Positions 4,731 through 12,692 of a stretch of DNA of 12,807 nucleotides are shown here, in pieces; position 1 is the first letter of the stretch, and each line of letters starts with the position of its first letter. The translations under genes and the position numbers were made by a program. The notes under the pieces were generated by a model that saw only the letters and a list, made by a program, of their open reading frames with translations, searched no databases and was not told the origin of the DNA. The stretch comes from an uncultured Subdoligranulum sp. GTDB lineage: Bacteria > Bacillota_A > Clostridia > Oscillospirales > Ruminococcaceae. The stretch lies in contig CAAGRN010000247.1 of NCBI GenBank assembly GCA_900772715.1, positions 1-12,807 of the forward strand. The letters run 5' to 3'.

Positions 4731-7697
4731 ATGGCACAAAAGGAAACCTCAAGCAAGTCCCGCCGCTGGCTGGGCTTGTCCGGCGCGGCTGTGCTGGTGG
4801 CAAACCTTGTCCTGACCGGAACGACCATTGCGTTCCAGCAGGAAGGCGAAGTCAACCACGCACTCGGCATCGAAGGCTCTGACGCATCTTACGGCGGCAC
4901 GGAGTTCTCTGCTGACGGCAGTCTGTCTGACGCAAGCTACGCAAAGTACATCGAAGCCGCTTATCAGTTCTGCGAGCAGGAGGAGGAAGAGGGCAGCGTG
5001 CTGCTCTACAACCGCAACAACGCCCTGCCGCTTTCCGAGTCTGAGCGCAACGTCACGGTCTTTGGCCGCGGCAGCATCGACCCGGTGTTCCGCAGCACCG
5101 CAGGCGGTTCCTCTACAAACCCGGATTACCAGAAAACCCCCGTTGACGCCCTGCAGGATGCCGGCTTCAACGTGAACCAGACCGTGCTGGACGCCTACGC
5201 TTCCGCCGATGCGCCGAAAGCAAGAAGCGTTTCCAGTGTGGGCGAATATGACCCGGCGCTGTTCACCGGCAGTGTCACCGACTCGTTTGCGTCCTACGGC
5301 GATGTCGCGTTTGTTACGCTCTCCCGCTTTGCCACCGAGGGCAACGACCTTGCGATGGTCAACGACGCGGGCAAGCGTATGCTGGAGCTGGACGACAACG
5401 AGAAGGCGATCTTCCAGAAAATCAAGGACTCCGGCAAATTCAAGAAAACCGTCGTCCTGCTGAACTCCGTCTTTGCGATGGAGATGGACTGGCTGGACGA
5501 GTACAATGTTGACGCCGTGCTGTGGGTCGGCAACCCCGGCTTCTACGGTATGCCCGGCGCCATCCGCGTTGTGACCGGTGAGGTCAATCCCTCCGGTCAC
5601 ACCACCGCCACCTTTGCCGCCAACTCCCTGTCCGCGCCCAGCGCCGAAAACTTCGGTCTGCACGCCTACGACTACGGCAGCAAAACGCCCCGCGCGGCAG
5701 GCGACAGCTTCGTCAGCTATAACGAGGGCATCTACGTCGGCTACCGCTACTATGAAACCCGCTACGAGGACACCATCCTCGGTCAGGGCAACGCTGATTC
5801 CACGGTCGGCACCAAAGCCTCGACCGACGGCTGGAACTACGCCGAGGAAGTCTGCTTCCCCTTCGGCTACGGTCTGTCCTACACGACCTATGAGTACAGC
5901 CTTGACAAGCTGGACTACAACAGCGACACCGACACCTTCACGGCGACCGTCACGGTGAGCAATACCGGCGACAGGGACGGCAAGGCCACGGTGGAGCTGT
6001 ACGGACAGTCCCCCTACACCGACTACGACAAGCAGAACAACGTCGAAAAGTCCTCGATCCAGCTGCTGGGCTATGACAAGATCGACGTGGCCGCAGGTGC
6101 ATCCGAGACCGTCACGGTCGATGTACCCGGCTACTTCCTTGCATCCTATGACGCCAACGGCGCGAAGGGCTACATCCTCGATGCGGGCGATTACTACTTC
6201 GCCGTCGGCAACGGCGCACACGAGGCACTGAACAACGTGCTGGCCGCCAAGTGCGGTGACGCCGTTGCGGGCAAGCTGATCGATCAGGACGGCAATGTCG
6301 TCACCGGCAATACCGCCGCCGTTGCCACCTGGACCGCCCCCAACACCGAGGTCGATACCGAAAAGTACCGCAAATCCCGCTACAACAGCGACGTGGAAGT
6401 CACGAACACCTTCGACGACGCCGACGTGAACTACTGGGCGAACGACGACGAAAAAATCACCTACCTGTCCCGCAGCGCGTGGGATACGACCTACCCCACC
6501 ACGCTGCAGACCCTGACGGTCAACGATAAGCTGTACAACGGTCTGAATATGCAGACCTACGTCAAGGCAGCCGACGCCAAGAGCGTTTCCGACTTCAACC
6601 TCGGCGTGGAGCTGGAGGAGAAGATCAACTTCAGCGATATGATCGGCGTTGCCTTCGACGACCCGAAGTGGGACGACTTCCTTTCTCAGCTGACGCTGAG
6701 CGAGCTGCTCATCAACATGGGCGACTCCAAGGGCATCAAGGCTGTCAAGGCTGTCAACAAGCCCGGCTGCACCATCGTCGACGGTCCCGAGGGCATGAAC
6801 GGTCAGTTCAAGTACGGCGACCGCCGCAACTGCACCGGCTGGGCTACGCTGCCCATTGTCGGCGCAACCTGGGACCACGATGTGCAGACCCGCTTTGGCG
6901 AGATGTACGGCGAGGATGCGCTGTATGCGTCCATCCCCATCGCCTACGCGCCCGGCACGGATACCCTGCGCTCTCCCTACTCCGGTCGTACCTCGGAGTA
7001 TTTCTCCGAGGACGGCGTTCTCAGCTACTATGCTGCCAAGGCCGTTTCCCACGGTATGCGCAATAAGGGTCTGATCGGCACGGTCAAGCACTTCTTCCTG
7101 AACGAGCAGGAAGCCGGTCGTCAGGGCATCTCCACCTTTGCGAACGAGCAGTCCATCCGCGAGATCTATATGCGCGCCTTTGAGGGATCTCTGGCTGAGG
7201 GCGATTCTCTCGGCGTTATGACCGCTTACAACCGTATCGGCGTTATGTACGCCGCTGCCAGCCAGGGCATCCAGCACATCCTGCGTGACGAGTGGAACTA
7301 CGGCGGCTACATCATCGACGATGCGCTGACCGCGTCCGAGTATTCCTCCGCCCCCGAAATGCTGATGGCGGGCAACAACATCTTCTGCCTGGATACCGCC
7401 CGCCCGACCGAAATCGAGAAGCTGATCACCAGCACCGATGACGGCGACCTGCTGCAGAAGGTCATCGACTCCAACCATTATCTGTACTACATCATGCTGC
7501 AGTCCTCTATGGGCGGCTCCGGCGCGGAGGACGTTGTCGTCTCCGACGCAGCCCCGTGGTGGCAGACGACCCTGCGCGCCCTCGATGTTGTGTTCTGCGC
7601 GCTGGCCGTTGCCGCTGTCGCGATGTATGTGCTGCATACCTACACGGACGTTTTCTCCGAGGAAAAGCGGAAGAATCGTGCCGCCAAAAAGAATTGA
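4731..7697 (+). CDS. Circularly permuted GH3 glycosidase-like protein anchored at both ends, 988 aa
   Basis: A cell-surface glycoside hydrolase family 3 protein, presumably a beta-glycosidase. The usual domain order is reversed. The GH3 C-terminal domain comes first (about 80-310, with VGNPG and NPSGH near 285), then PFGYGLSYT (about 378) and an FnIII-like domain (about 400-500). A linker follows (520-645), and the barrel domain comes last (about 650-915). Barrel motifs seen: YAPGTD with R753 in SGRTSEYFSED, K786-H787-F788, and YIIDDA, where D864 aligns with the GH3 nucleophile. E203 (ATEGND) aligns with the acid/base Glu. The usual SDW around the nucleophile is DDA here. A helix after SKSRRW (14-36) and another at 951-971 followed by KRKNRAAKKN put both ends in the cytoplasm. 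AGGAAGGAG (4714-4722) precedes the ATG. Ruminococcus albus and Butyrivibrio fibrisolvens beta-glucosidases share this permuted order. Substrate unknown. Confidence 0.9.
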   Translation: MAQKETSSKSRRWLGLSGAAVLVANLVLTGTTIAFQQEGEVNHALGIEGSDASYGGTEFSADGSLSDASYAKYIEAAYQFCEQEEEEGSVLLYNRNNALPLSESERNVTVFGRGSIDPVFRSTAGGSSTNPDYQKTPVDALQDAGFNVNQTVLDAYASADAPKARSVSSVGEYDPALFTGSVTDSFASYGDVAFVTLSRFATEGNDLAMVNDAGKRMLELDDNEKAIFQKIKDSGKFKKTVVLLNSVFAMEMDWLDEYNVDAVLWVGNPGFYGMPGAIRVVTGEVNPSGHTTATFAANSLSAPSAENFGLHAYDYGSKTPRAAGDSFVSYNEGIYVGYRYYETRYEDTILGQGNADSTVGTKASTDGWNYAEEVCFPFGYGLSYTTYEYSLDKLDYNSDTDTFTATVTVSNTGDRDGKATVELYGQSPYTDYDKQNNVEKSSIQLLGYDKIDVAAGASETVTVDVPGYFLASYDANGAKGYILDAGDYYFAVGNGAHEALNNVLAAKCGDAVAGKLIDQDGNVVTGNTAAVATWTAPNTEVDTEKYRKSRYNSDVEVTNTFDDADVNYWANDDEKITYLSRSAWDTTYPTTLQTLTVNDKLYNGLNMQTYVKAADAKSVSDFNLGVELEEKINFSDMIGVAFDDPKWDDFLSQLTLSELLINMGDSKGIKAVKAVNKPGCTIVDGPEGMNGQFKYGDRRNCTGWATLPIVGATWDHDVQTRFGEMYGEDALYASIPIAYAPGTDTLRSPYSGRTSEYFSEDGVLSYYAAKAVSHGMRNKGLIGTVKHFFLNEQEAGRQGISTFANEQSIREIYMRAFEGSLAEGDSLGVMTAYNRIGVMYAAASQGIQHILRDEWNYGGYIIDDALTASEYSSAPEMLMAGNNIFCLDTARPTEIEKLITSTDDGDLLQKVIDSNHYLYYIMLQSSMGGSGAEDVVVSDAAPWWQTTLRALDVVFCALAVAAVAMYVLHTYTDVFSEEKRKNRAAKKN

Positions 7698-7712
7698 TGG
7701 AGGTGGAACCCG

Positions 7713-9329
7713 ATGAATAAAGGCTTGAAAAATAAAGGGCTGGGCAGCTGGTTCTGCCTTGCCGCAGCGCTGGTCGCGCTGGTCACCGGCATTGTATTCC
7801 TGTCCACACAGGCCACGGCCGCTCCTCTGGGTCACTCCGGCACGATGCCCGGCGTGGTGCTGCTGGTCGGTGCTGCCGCTTCGCTCGTTTTCTTCTTTGT
7901 TTCCGTTCCGTTCAGCGCGCTGATTCAGGCGGTCATTTATAACATTGCCCTGTATCTTGTCGTTGTGCAGCTGTATTTCGTCTTTGCCGACGTCATCAAC
8001 CACGTTACCTTTGCGGGCGGCAACGCCGGATTGTGCGTGTTTTATATGGTCGGCACCTTCGTTGCCTGCCTGCTCAGCGTGATCGCCTGCTTCTGCAAGC
8101 AGACAAAAACCGGCGAGGCAAAAGCCACCGGAAAACAGCTTGCTGCCGCCGGTGCGGTGGTCGCAGCCGCTGCGGTCTGCGTGGGCGGTTTCTCCCTGCA
8201 GAGCAGCAGCCTGCCCTCGAACGGCGATGCGGCGGTTGCCCCCGATGCGGCGCAGACCTCTGCCGATGGTCCCGTTATGAACTACAACGACAACGAGTAC
8301 GCTTCCAAGACGCTGGATGACCTGATTGCCATCCCGCAGGAAACCTGGGAAGCCAAGGAGCCGAACGGGGAAGTCGCCTACTTCTTCGAGGGTCAGTACA
8401 CCGAAGGCTTCGGCACCATCGTGGATCCGGGCTGTCTGGATATGTACTGCTACACCGACGGTTCGATGTGGGGTTCCTTCAGCGGTCCCAGCACCTCCGT
8501 GGGCAGCGACTCTATCTCCCATGTTTACGGCTACTGGTACAACTACGATGAAAACGGCGAGAAGAACTTCGTCATTCATCTGCTGGGCAATCAGGACGCC
8601 GACGGCACTGTGCGCCCCACCAATGTGGATGGCGGCGCAGATGCGGATGTCTTCATCTTTGACACCGACCACGGCGCATACAGCATGGAAGCCAGCTTGA
8701 GCTATGGCGTTTGGGGCGGTAGTATTACCCGCAACATCAACATCTACGGTCAGCCCTATGCCCCTGCCAAGAGCCTGACGATCGATGCCTCCAACCTGCG
8801 CACCTTCTACACGGGTGACACCTTCAACCCGGGCGAGCTGGTTGTGACGGCTACCCGCGCCAACGGTGCGGAGGAGTCCATCTGGGGCGGTCGCTTGACC
8901 TTCACCGGTTACGACAGCGACACCACAGGCACCAAGACCGTGACGGCGTCCTTCCTGGGTGCGACCGCTACGTTTGAGGTGCAGGTCGAGGATCTGGTCA
9001 CCGAGCAGTACACGGGCAGCTATGAGCTGGTGCAGGGCGAAACGCCCACCGCAACGGACGCCGTGCTGCTGGTGGATTACTCTCACAAGGTCTGCACGCT
9101 GGCGGCCGCCGACGGCTCTGCAGCCATCACCGGTACGCTGGTGGATGTGCAGGACGATGCCCTTACCCTGACCCTGAACGGCAGCGACGCCCTGACGGTG
9201 CCCATCACCGAGGGTGAGGACGGCAGCAAGCAGCTGACCATCCCCGCCCACGACGAAACCGTTTCCGGCTGGGGTTACAGCAACACCTACTCCATCAACG
9301 AGGCGGTTGTCACGCTGGCGGCAGAGTAA
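7713..9329 (+). CDS. Five-helix membrane protein with extracellular Ig-like domain, 538 aa
   Basis: I do not recognise the full-length family. Five membrane segments (about 12-31, 46-64, 69-91, 105-127, 143-162) place the N-terminus inside and the C-terminal 375 residues outside; the loop KQTKTGEAKATGK (129-141) is cytoplasmic, in line with the positive-inside rule. Outside follow a small-residue linker (164-190), a domain rich in Tyr, Trp, Gly and Asp (about 195-345), a bacterial Ig-like domain (about 350-427, SLTIDASNLRTFYTGDTF), and a beta-rich terminal domain (430-538). GGAGGTGG (7699-7706) precedes the ATG, 15 bases after the permuted GH3 stop. The tight coupling and equal codon bias suggest a stoichiometric surface partner, perhaps for glycan binding or presentation. 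No catalytic motif is seen. Confidence 0.85.
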   Translation: MNKGLKNKGLGSWFCLAAALVALVTGIVFLSTQATAAPLGHSGTMPGVVLLVGAAASLVFFFVSVPFSALIQAVIYNIALYLVVVQLYFVFADVINHVTFAGGNAGLCVFYMVGTFVACLLSVIACFCKQTKTGEAKATGKQLAAAGAVVAAAAVCVGGFSLQSSSLPSNGDAAVAPDAAQTSADGPVMNYNDNEYASKTLDDLIAIPQETWEAKEPNGEVAYFFEGQYTEGFGTIVDPGCLDMYCYTDGSMWGSFSGPSTSVGSDSISHVYGYWYNYDENGEKNFVIHLLGNQDADGTVRPTNVDGGADADVFIFDTDHGAYSMEASLSYGVWGGSITRNINIYGQPYAPAKSLTIDASNLRTFYTGDTFNPGELVVTATRANGAEESIWGGRLTFTGYDSDTTGTKTVTASFLGATATFEVQVEDLVTEQYTGSYELVQGETPTATDAVLLVDYSHKVCTLAAADGSAAITGTLVDVQDDALTLTLNGSDALTVPITEGEDGSKQLTIPAHDETVSGWGYSNTYSINEAVVTLAAE

Positions 9330-9351
9330 GCCTAACGGTATTTGCTGAATG

Positions 9352-9398
9352 AAAGCCGCGTCTGATGTCTGCTTGCAGGCGTTGGACGCGGCTTTTCT
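9352..9398 (+). terminator. Terminator inside the GH3 operon
   Basis: AAAGCCGCGTC (9352-9362) pairs perfectly with GACGCGGCTTT (9385-9395) around a 22-base loop, followed by TCTT. It lies 22 bases after the stop at 9329 and just before the ribosome-binding site of the next gene. No separate promoter is evident in the 88-base gap, so it probably gives partial termination and lowers expression of the two downstream genes, or is a stabilising 3' end of a processed transcript. Confidence 0.75.
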
Positions 9399-9417
9399 TA
9401 TAAGAAGGGAAAAACCT

Positions 9418-11838
9418 ATGCAAAACACAGAAATTTTGCTGAAAAATTTGACCTTGGAAGAAAAATGCGCGCTGCTTTCCGGCGCAGAAACCTTCAAAAC
9501 ACGGGGTATGCCCAAACACGGCATCCCGCAGATCTGGCTGTCGGACGGTCCCCACGGCTTGCGCAAGCAGGCGGGCGAGAGCGACCACTTGGGGCTGAAC
9601 CCCAGTGTTCCCGCTACCTGCTTCCCCACCGCGTCGGCTGTTGCCAACAGCTGGGATGCCGCTTTGGGCGAGGAGATCGGCGCGGCCTTGGGCGAGGAAG
9701 CCGCCGCGCAGGAAGTGTCTGTGCTGCTGGGACCGGGGCTTAATATGAAGCGCAACCCGCTGTGCGGGCGCAGCTTTGAGTATTTCTCCGAGGACCCGTA
9801 TCTCGCGGGCAAGCTGGCGGCGGGGTATATTCGGGGCATCCAGTCCAAGGGCGTAGCCGCCTGCCCGAAGCATTTTGCCGTCAACAGTCAGGAAACGCGG
9901 CGTATGGCGTCGGACTCCGTCGTGGACGAGCGCACCCTGCGGGAAATCTACCTGACCGGGTTTGAAATTGCCGTCAAAGAGGGGCATCCCCGCAGCATTA
10001 TGTCGTCATACAACCTTATCAATGGCGAGTACGCCAACGAGAATAAGCACCTGCTCATGGAGATCCTGCGCGGCGAGTGGGGCTTTGACGGCGCGGTCAT
10101 CACCGACTGGGGCGGAAGCAACGACCACGCGCTGGGCGTGAAAAACGGCTCCACGCTGGAAATGCCCGCCCCCGGCGGGGACAGCGTGCGCGAACTGTTG
10201 GCGGCGGTGGAAAGCGGAAAAATTTCCGAAGCAGACATCGACGCCCGCTTGTCCGAGTTGCTGCCGCTGGTGTTTGACACCAAGGCTGCGCTGGATGCTG
10301 CCCCGCGCGAATTTGACGCCGCAGCCCATCATGCGCTGGCCCGCCGCGCCGCCGAGGAAAGCCTTGTGCTTCTGAAAAACGAGGACGCTTTGCTGCCGCT
10401 GGCGGCGGGTACAAAAGTGGCTGTCCTCGGCGACTTTGCCCAGAATCCGCGCTATCAGGGCGCAGGCTCCAGCATGGTGAACTCGACACAGGTGGATGTG
10501 CTGCTGGATAAGCTGATCGACTCCGCGGTGAACGTCATCGGGTATCAGCAGGGCTTTGACCGCCACGGCAAGCCGGATGCAGCTTTGCAAAAATCCGCCT
10601 GCGAACTGGCGGCACAAGCCGATACCGTTATTTTGTGCATGGGTCTGGATGAAATTGCTGAGAGCGAGGGACTTGACCGCAGCAATCTGCGCCTTGCGCA
10701 AAATCAGGTGGAGCTGCTGCAGGCTGTGAAAGCCGTCAACCCGAAAATCGTCGTGGTGCTGTACAGCGGCAGCGTAGTCGAAACGCCGTGGCTGGACAAC
10801 TGCCAAGCCCTGCTGTATGCCGCTTTGGGCGGTCAGGCGGGGGCGGGCGCCGTGGCGGACGCGCTGACCGGAAAGGTCAACCCCTGCGGCAAGCTGGCAG
10901 AAACGTGGCCGCTGACCTACGCCGACATCCCCAGCGCCGCCGACTTTGCCACCCGCCGCAAGACCGTGGAATACCGCGAGGGGCTGTACATCGGCTACCG
11001 CTACTTTACCACGGCGGAAAAAGCCGTGCGCTTCCCGTTTGGCTACGGTCTTAGTTATACGGCGTTTGAGTACAGCGATATGGTTGCCAACGAGCGCGGC
11101 ATAAGCGTTGCAGTGAAAAACACAGGCAATGTGATCGGTACAGAAATCGTGCAGTTGTATGTTTCCAAAAAGAATGGGCAAATCTTCCGTCCAGTCAAGG
11201 AACTGAAAGGCTTTGCCCGCGTAACGCTTGCCCCCGGCGAGAAACAGCGCATCACCATTGCGCTGGACGATAAGGCGTTCCGCTTCTGGAATGTCAAGGC
11301 TGACCGCTGGGAAATCGAGGGCGGCGAGTATGAACTGCTTGTCGGCGCAAGCGTGGAAGATATTCGCCTGTGCGAAAAAATCTCCGTGCAGGGAACGGCT
11401 ACCGTGCATCCGTATGAAGATGTGGATTTGGGTTGCTATTATAAAGGAGATGTGCTGAGCGTTTCCGATGCGGACTTTGAAAAGCTGCTGGGGCATCCCA
11501 TCCCGAACGGCAAAACCAAAATTGACCGCAATCTGACCTTGGGCGAACTGAACCATGCCCGCAGCCCGCTGGGGTGGCTTGTCTGGCTTGTGCTGACGAT
11601 CCTGCTGGATGTCAGCTATAAACGCGGCAAGCCGGACCTGAACATTTTGTTCCAGTACAATATGCCCCTTCGCGCCTTGGCAAAGATGACGAACGGCGCC
11701 ATCAGCATGGGCATGGTGGACGGCATTGTCATGGAATTGCAGGGCTTCTGGGTCATAGGTCTTGTGCGGGTGATGTATGAAGCGATTAAGAATGTGGTGC
11801 TGAATGCGCAGATGGAAAAGCGTCTGCGCGGCGCTTGA
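9418..11838 (+). CDS. GH3 beta-glucosidase-like enzyme with hydrophobic C-terminal tail, 806 aa
   Basis: A GH3 enzyme in the normal domain order. The barrel domain (about 10-300) contains SDGPHGLR, a GPGLNMKRNPLCGRSFEYF motif, K151-H152-F153, and nucleophile D230 in VITDWGG. The C-terminal domain (about 325-560) has E417 in SEGLDR, the position of the acid/base Glu, and NPCGKLAETWP. FPFGYGLSYT and an FnIII-like domain (about 560-660) follow. Unlike NagZ it lacks the KHFPG(H/D)G motif, so a beta-glucosidase or beta-xylosidase type is likelier. There is no signal peptide. An extra tail (about 670-806) carries a membrane-like segment (717-735) and a hydrophobic stretch near 765-790, so it may sit on the inner membrane face. 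The ATG at 9418 follows AGAAGGGA (9403-9410) by seven bases. The frame is open further upstream to 9349, but that part lies in the terminator. Confidence 0.92.
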   Translation: MQNTEILLKNLTLEEKCALLSGAETFKTRGMPKHGIPQIWLSDGPHGLRKQAGESDHLGLNPSVPATCFPTASAVANSWDAALGEEIGAALGEEAAAQEVSVLLGPGLNMKRNPLCGRSFEYFSEDPYLAGKLAAGYIRGIQSKGVAACPKHFAVNSQETRRMASDSVVDERTLREIYLTGFEIAVKEGHPRSIMSSYNLINGEYANENKHLLMEILRGEWGFDGAVITDWGGSNDHALGVKNGSTLEMPAPGGDSVRELLAAVESGKISEADIDARLSELLPLVFDTKAALDAAPREFDAAAHHALARRAAEESLVLLKNEDALLPLAAGTKVAVLGDFAQNPRYQGAGSSMVNSTQVDVLLDKLIDSAVNVIGYQQGFDRHGKPDAALQKSACELAAQADTVILCMGLDEIAESEGLDRSNLRLAQNQVELLQAVKAVNPKIVVVLYSGSVVETPWLDNCQALLYAALGGQAGAGAVADALTGKVNPCGKLAETWPLTYADIPSAADFATRRKTVEYREGLYIGYRYFTTAEKAVRFPFGYGLSYTAFEYSDMVANERGISVAVKNTGNVIGTEIVQLYVSKKNGQIFRPVKELKGFARVTLAPGEKQRITIALDDKAFRFWNVKADRWEIEGGEYELLVGASVEDIRLCEKISVQGTATVHPYEDVDLGCYYKGDVLSVSDADFEKLLGHPIPNGKTKIDRNLTLGELNHARSPLGWLVWLVLTILLDVSYKRGKPDLNILFQYNMPLRALAKMTNGAISMGMVDGIVMELQGFWVIGLVRVMYEAIKNVVLNAQMEKRLRGA

Positions 11839-11851
11839 GGGAGGTTGCATT

Positions 11852-12397
11852 ATGCAGTTTTGGAATAACTTTGCGGCAAAGCACCCCGCCGCAGCCAAGT
11901 GGGTGCGCGAGGGCGGCTTGTTCGTCATCGTGTCGAATCTGATCACCGTGTTCAAGTATCTGCTGCTGCAATTTTTGCCCGCTGCGTTCAGCAGCCTGCC
12001 GGTCGTGGATTTCGGCTGGCCCGGCGTGGATGTGACCCTGTTTGGGGAAACCTTCAAGTGGAACATCCTCGGCTACGATGCCGCCCACGGCGGCTTGCCG
12101 TACTTCTGCGCGTATATGATTGCTATGGTCATTGGCGAGTGCATCAACTTCCCGATCCAGCGCAATTTCGTGTTCCGCAGCAAGGGCAACTTAGGCAAGC
12201 AAATCGGTTGGTATGTGCTGGCGTTCTGCGTCATCACCTGCATCGTCAACTCTATCAACTGCGTATGGGTTGCCGTGGCGGGGCTGCTGGTGCCGGACTT
12301 TATCTATAACATCGGCACCACCGTTTTGAACGGCGGCGTGTCTATGGTGATTTTCTTCTTTGTCAACAAAATCATCTTCCCCGAAAGCGGGAAGTGA
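11852..12397 (+). CDS. GtrA-like membrane protein, 181 aa
   Basis: GtrA-family proteins are small four-helix membrane proteins associated with moving or handling undecaprenyl-phosphate-linked sugars for cell-surface glycosylation. Here helix 1 is about 21-43 (LFVIVSNLITVFKYLLLQFL) and helix 2 about 84-100. This leads into the family signature INFPIQRNFVFRSKGN (98-113); helices 3 and 4 are about 118-147 and 155-174. The length exceeds the usual 120-150 because of a roughly 38-residue loop (44-82) between helices 1 and 2. The ATG at 11852 follows AGGGAGGT (11838-11845), 13 bases after the GH3 stop, so it is the last gene of the operon. No glycosyltransferase is adjacent in this window, which leaves its partner unknown. 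Confidence 0.85.
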   Translation: MQFWNNFAAKHPAAAKWVREGGLFVIVSNLITVFKYLLLQFLPAAFSSLPVVDFGWPGVDVTLFGETFKWNILGYDAAHGGLPYFCAYMIAMVIGECINFPIQRNFVFRSKGNLGKQIGWYVLAFCVITCIVNSINCVWVAVAGLLVPDFIYNIGTTVLNGGVSMVIFFFVNKIIFPESGK

Positions 12398-12429
12398 TTC
12401 TGAAACCAAAATAACATCAAACCAAAAAA

Positions 12430-12462
12430 CGCATTGCAAAAGTACGTTGCAATGCGCTTTTT
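12430..12462. terminator. Bidirectional terminator after the GtrA gene
   Basis: CGCATTGCAA (12430-12439) pairs with TTGCAATGCG (12447-12456) around a 7-base loop. CTTTTT follows on the plus side. A run of six A residues (12424-12429) gives a T-tract for minus-strand transcripts, so it could also end the convergent FtsX-like gene. Confidence 0.85.
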
Positions 12463-12497
12463 AAGTGTACCCAAAGAGATTCGCCTCGGCACCTTGC

Positions 12498-12568
12498 GTC
12501 GGAGAACTACAACAAGCTTTTTCGGTGTTTTGCGGTGCAACTGCACAGTAGTGGTCAAATGGTGGTCA
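12498..12568 (+). repeat. 71-bp direct repeat, copy 2 (right flank of the operon block)
   Basis: Homologous to 2036-2105 in the same orientation, with about 85% identity over the last 59 bases and one indel nearer the start. It ends in the same GTGGTCAAA-T-GGTGGTCA tandem. It lies between the operon terminator and the end of the minus-strand permease gene. The stretch up to 12692 that follows holds no other recognisable feature. Confidence 0.7.
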
Positions 12569-12692
12569 ACTGCGAATGGGCAGAAATTCAGAGAGCCAAA
12601 TGCAATTTTTCTTGCAAAACTTCTTGCCGCTTATTCCATAACCACCTGCATCAGCTTATCGTATGATACGGAGGATATCCCAGCAATACTTG

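Noticed and set aside
4640..4882. Upstream reading frame of 80 codons in the GH3 leader
   Set aside because: It overlaps the GH3 start out of frame, has only a weak ribosome-binding site and no recognisable product. A regulatory upstream frame is not excluded but is unsupported.
9349..9417. Longer N-terminus for the second GH3
   Set aside because: The extension is the terminator hairpin read as protein. The ATG at 9418 has a properly placed AGAAGGGA and starts at the usual GH3 N-terminus.
4749..9884. Very long antisense reading frame (1711 codons) on the minus strand
   Set aside because: It is in exact codon register with the sense genes over 4731-9329, so it stays open simply because those genes hardly use TTA, CTA or TCA codons. 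It has no ribosome-binding site or domain pattern. It is a by-product of codon bias.
9418..11838. NagZ-type cell-wall recycling enzyme
   Set aside because: The NagZ motif KHFPG(H/D)G is absent; KHFAVNSQE and a full C-terminal domain with SEGLDR are present, as in beta-glucosidase-type GH3 enzymes.
10006..12066. Second long antisense frame (686 codons)
   Set aside because: Same cause: register antisense to the second GH3, ending at a TCA serine codon (10006-10008). The translation shows no family pattern.
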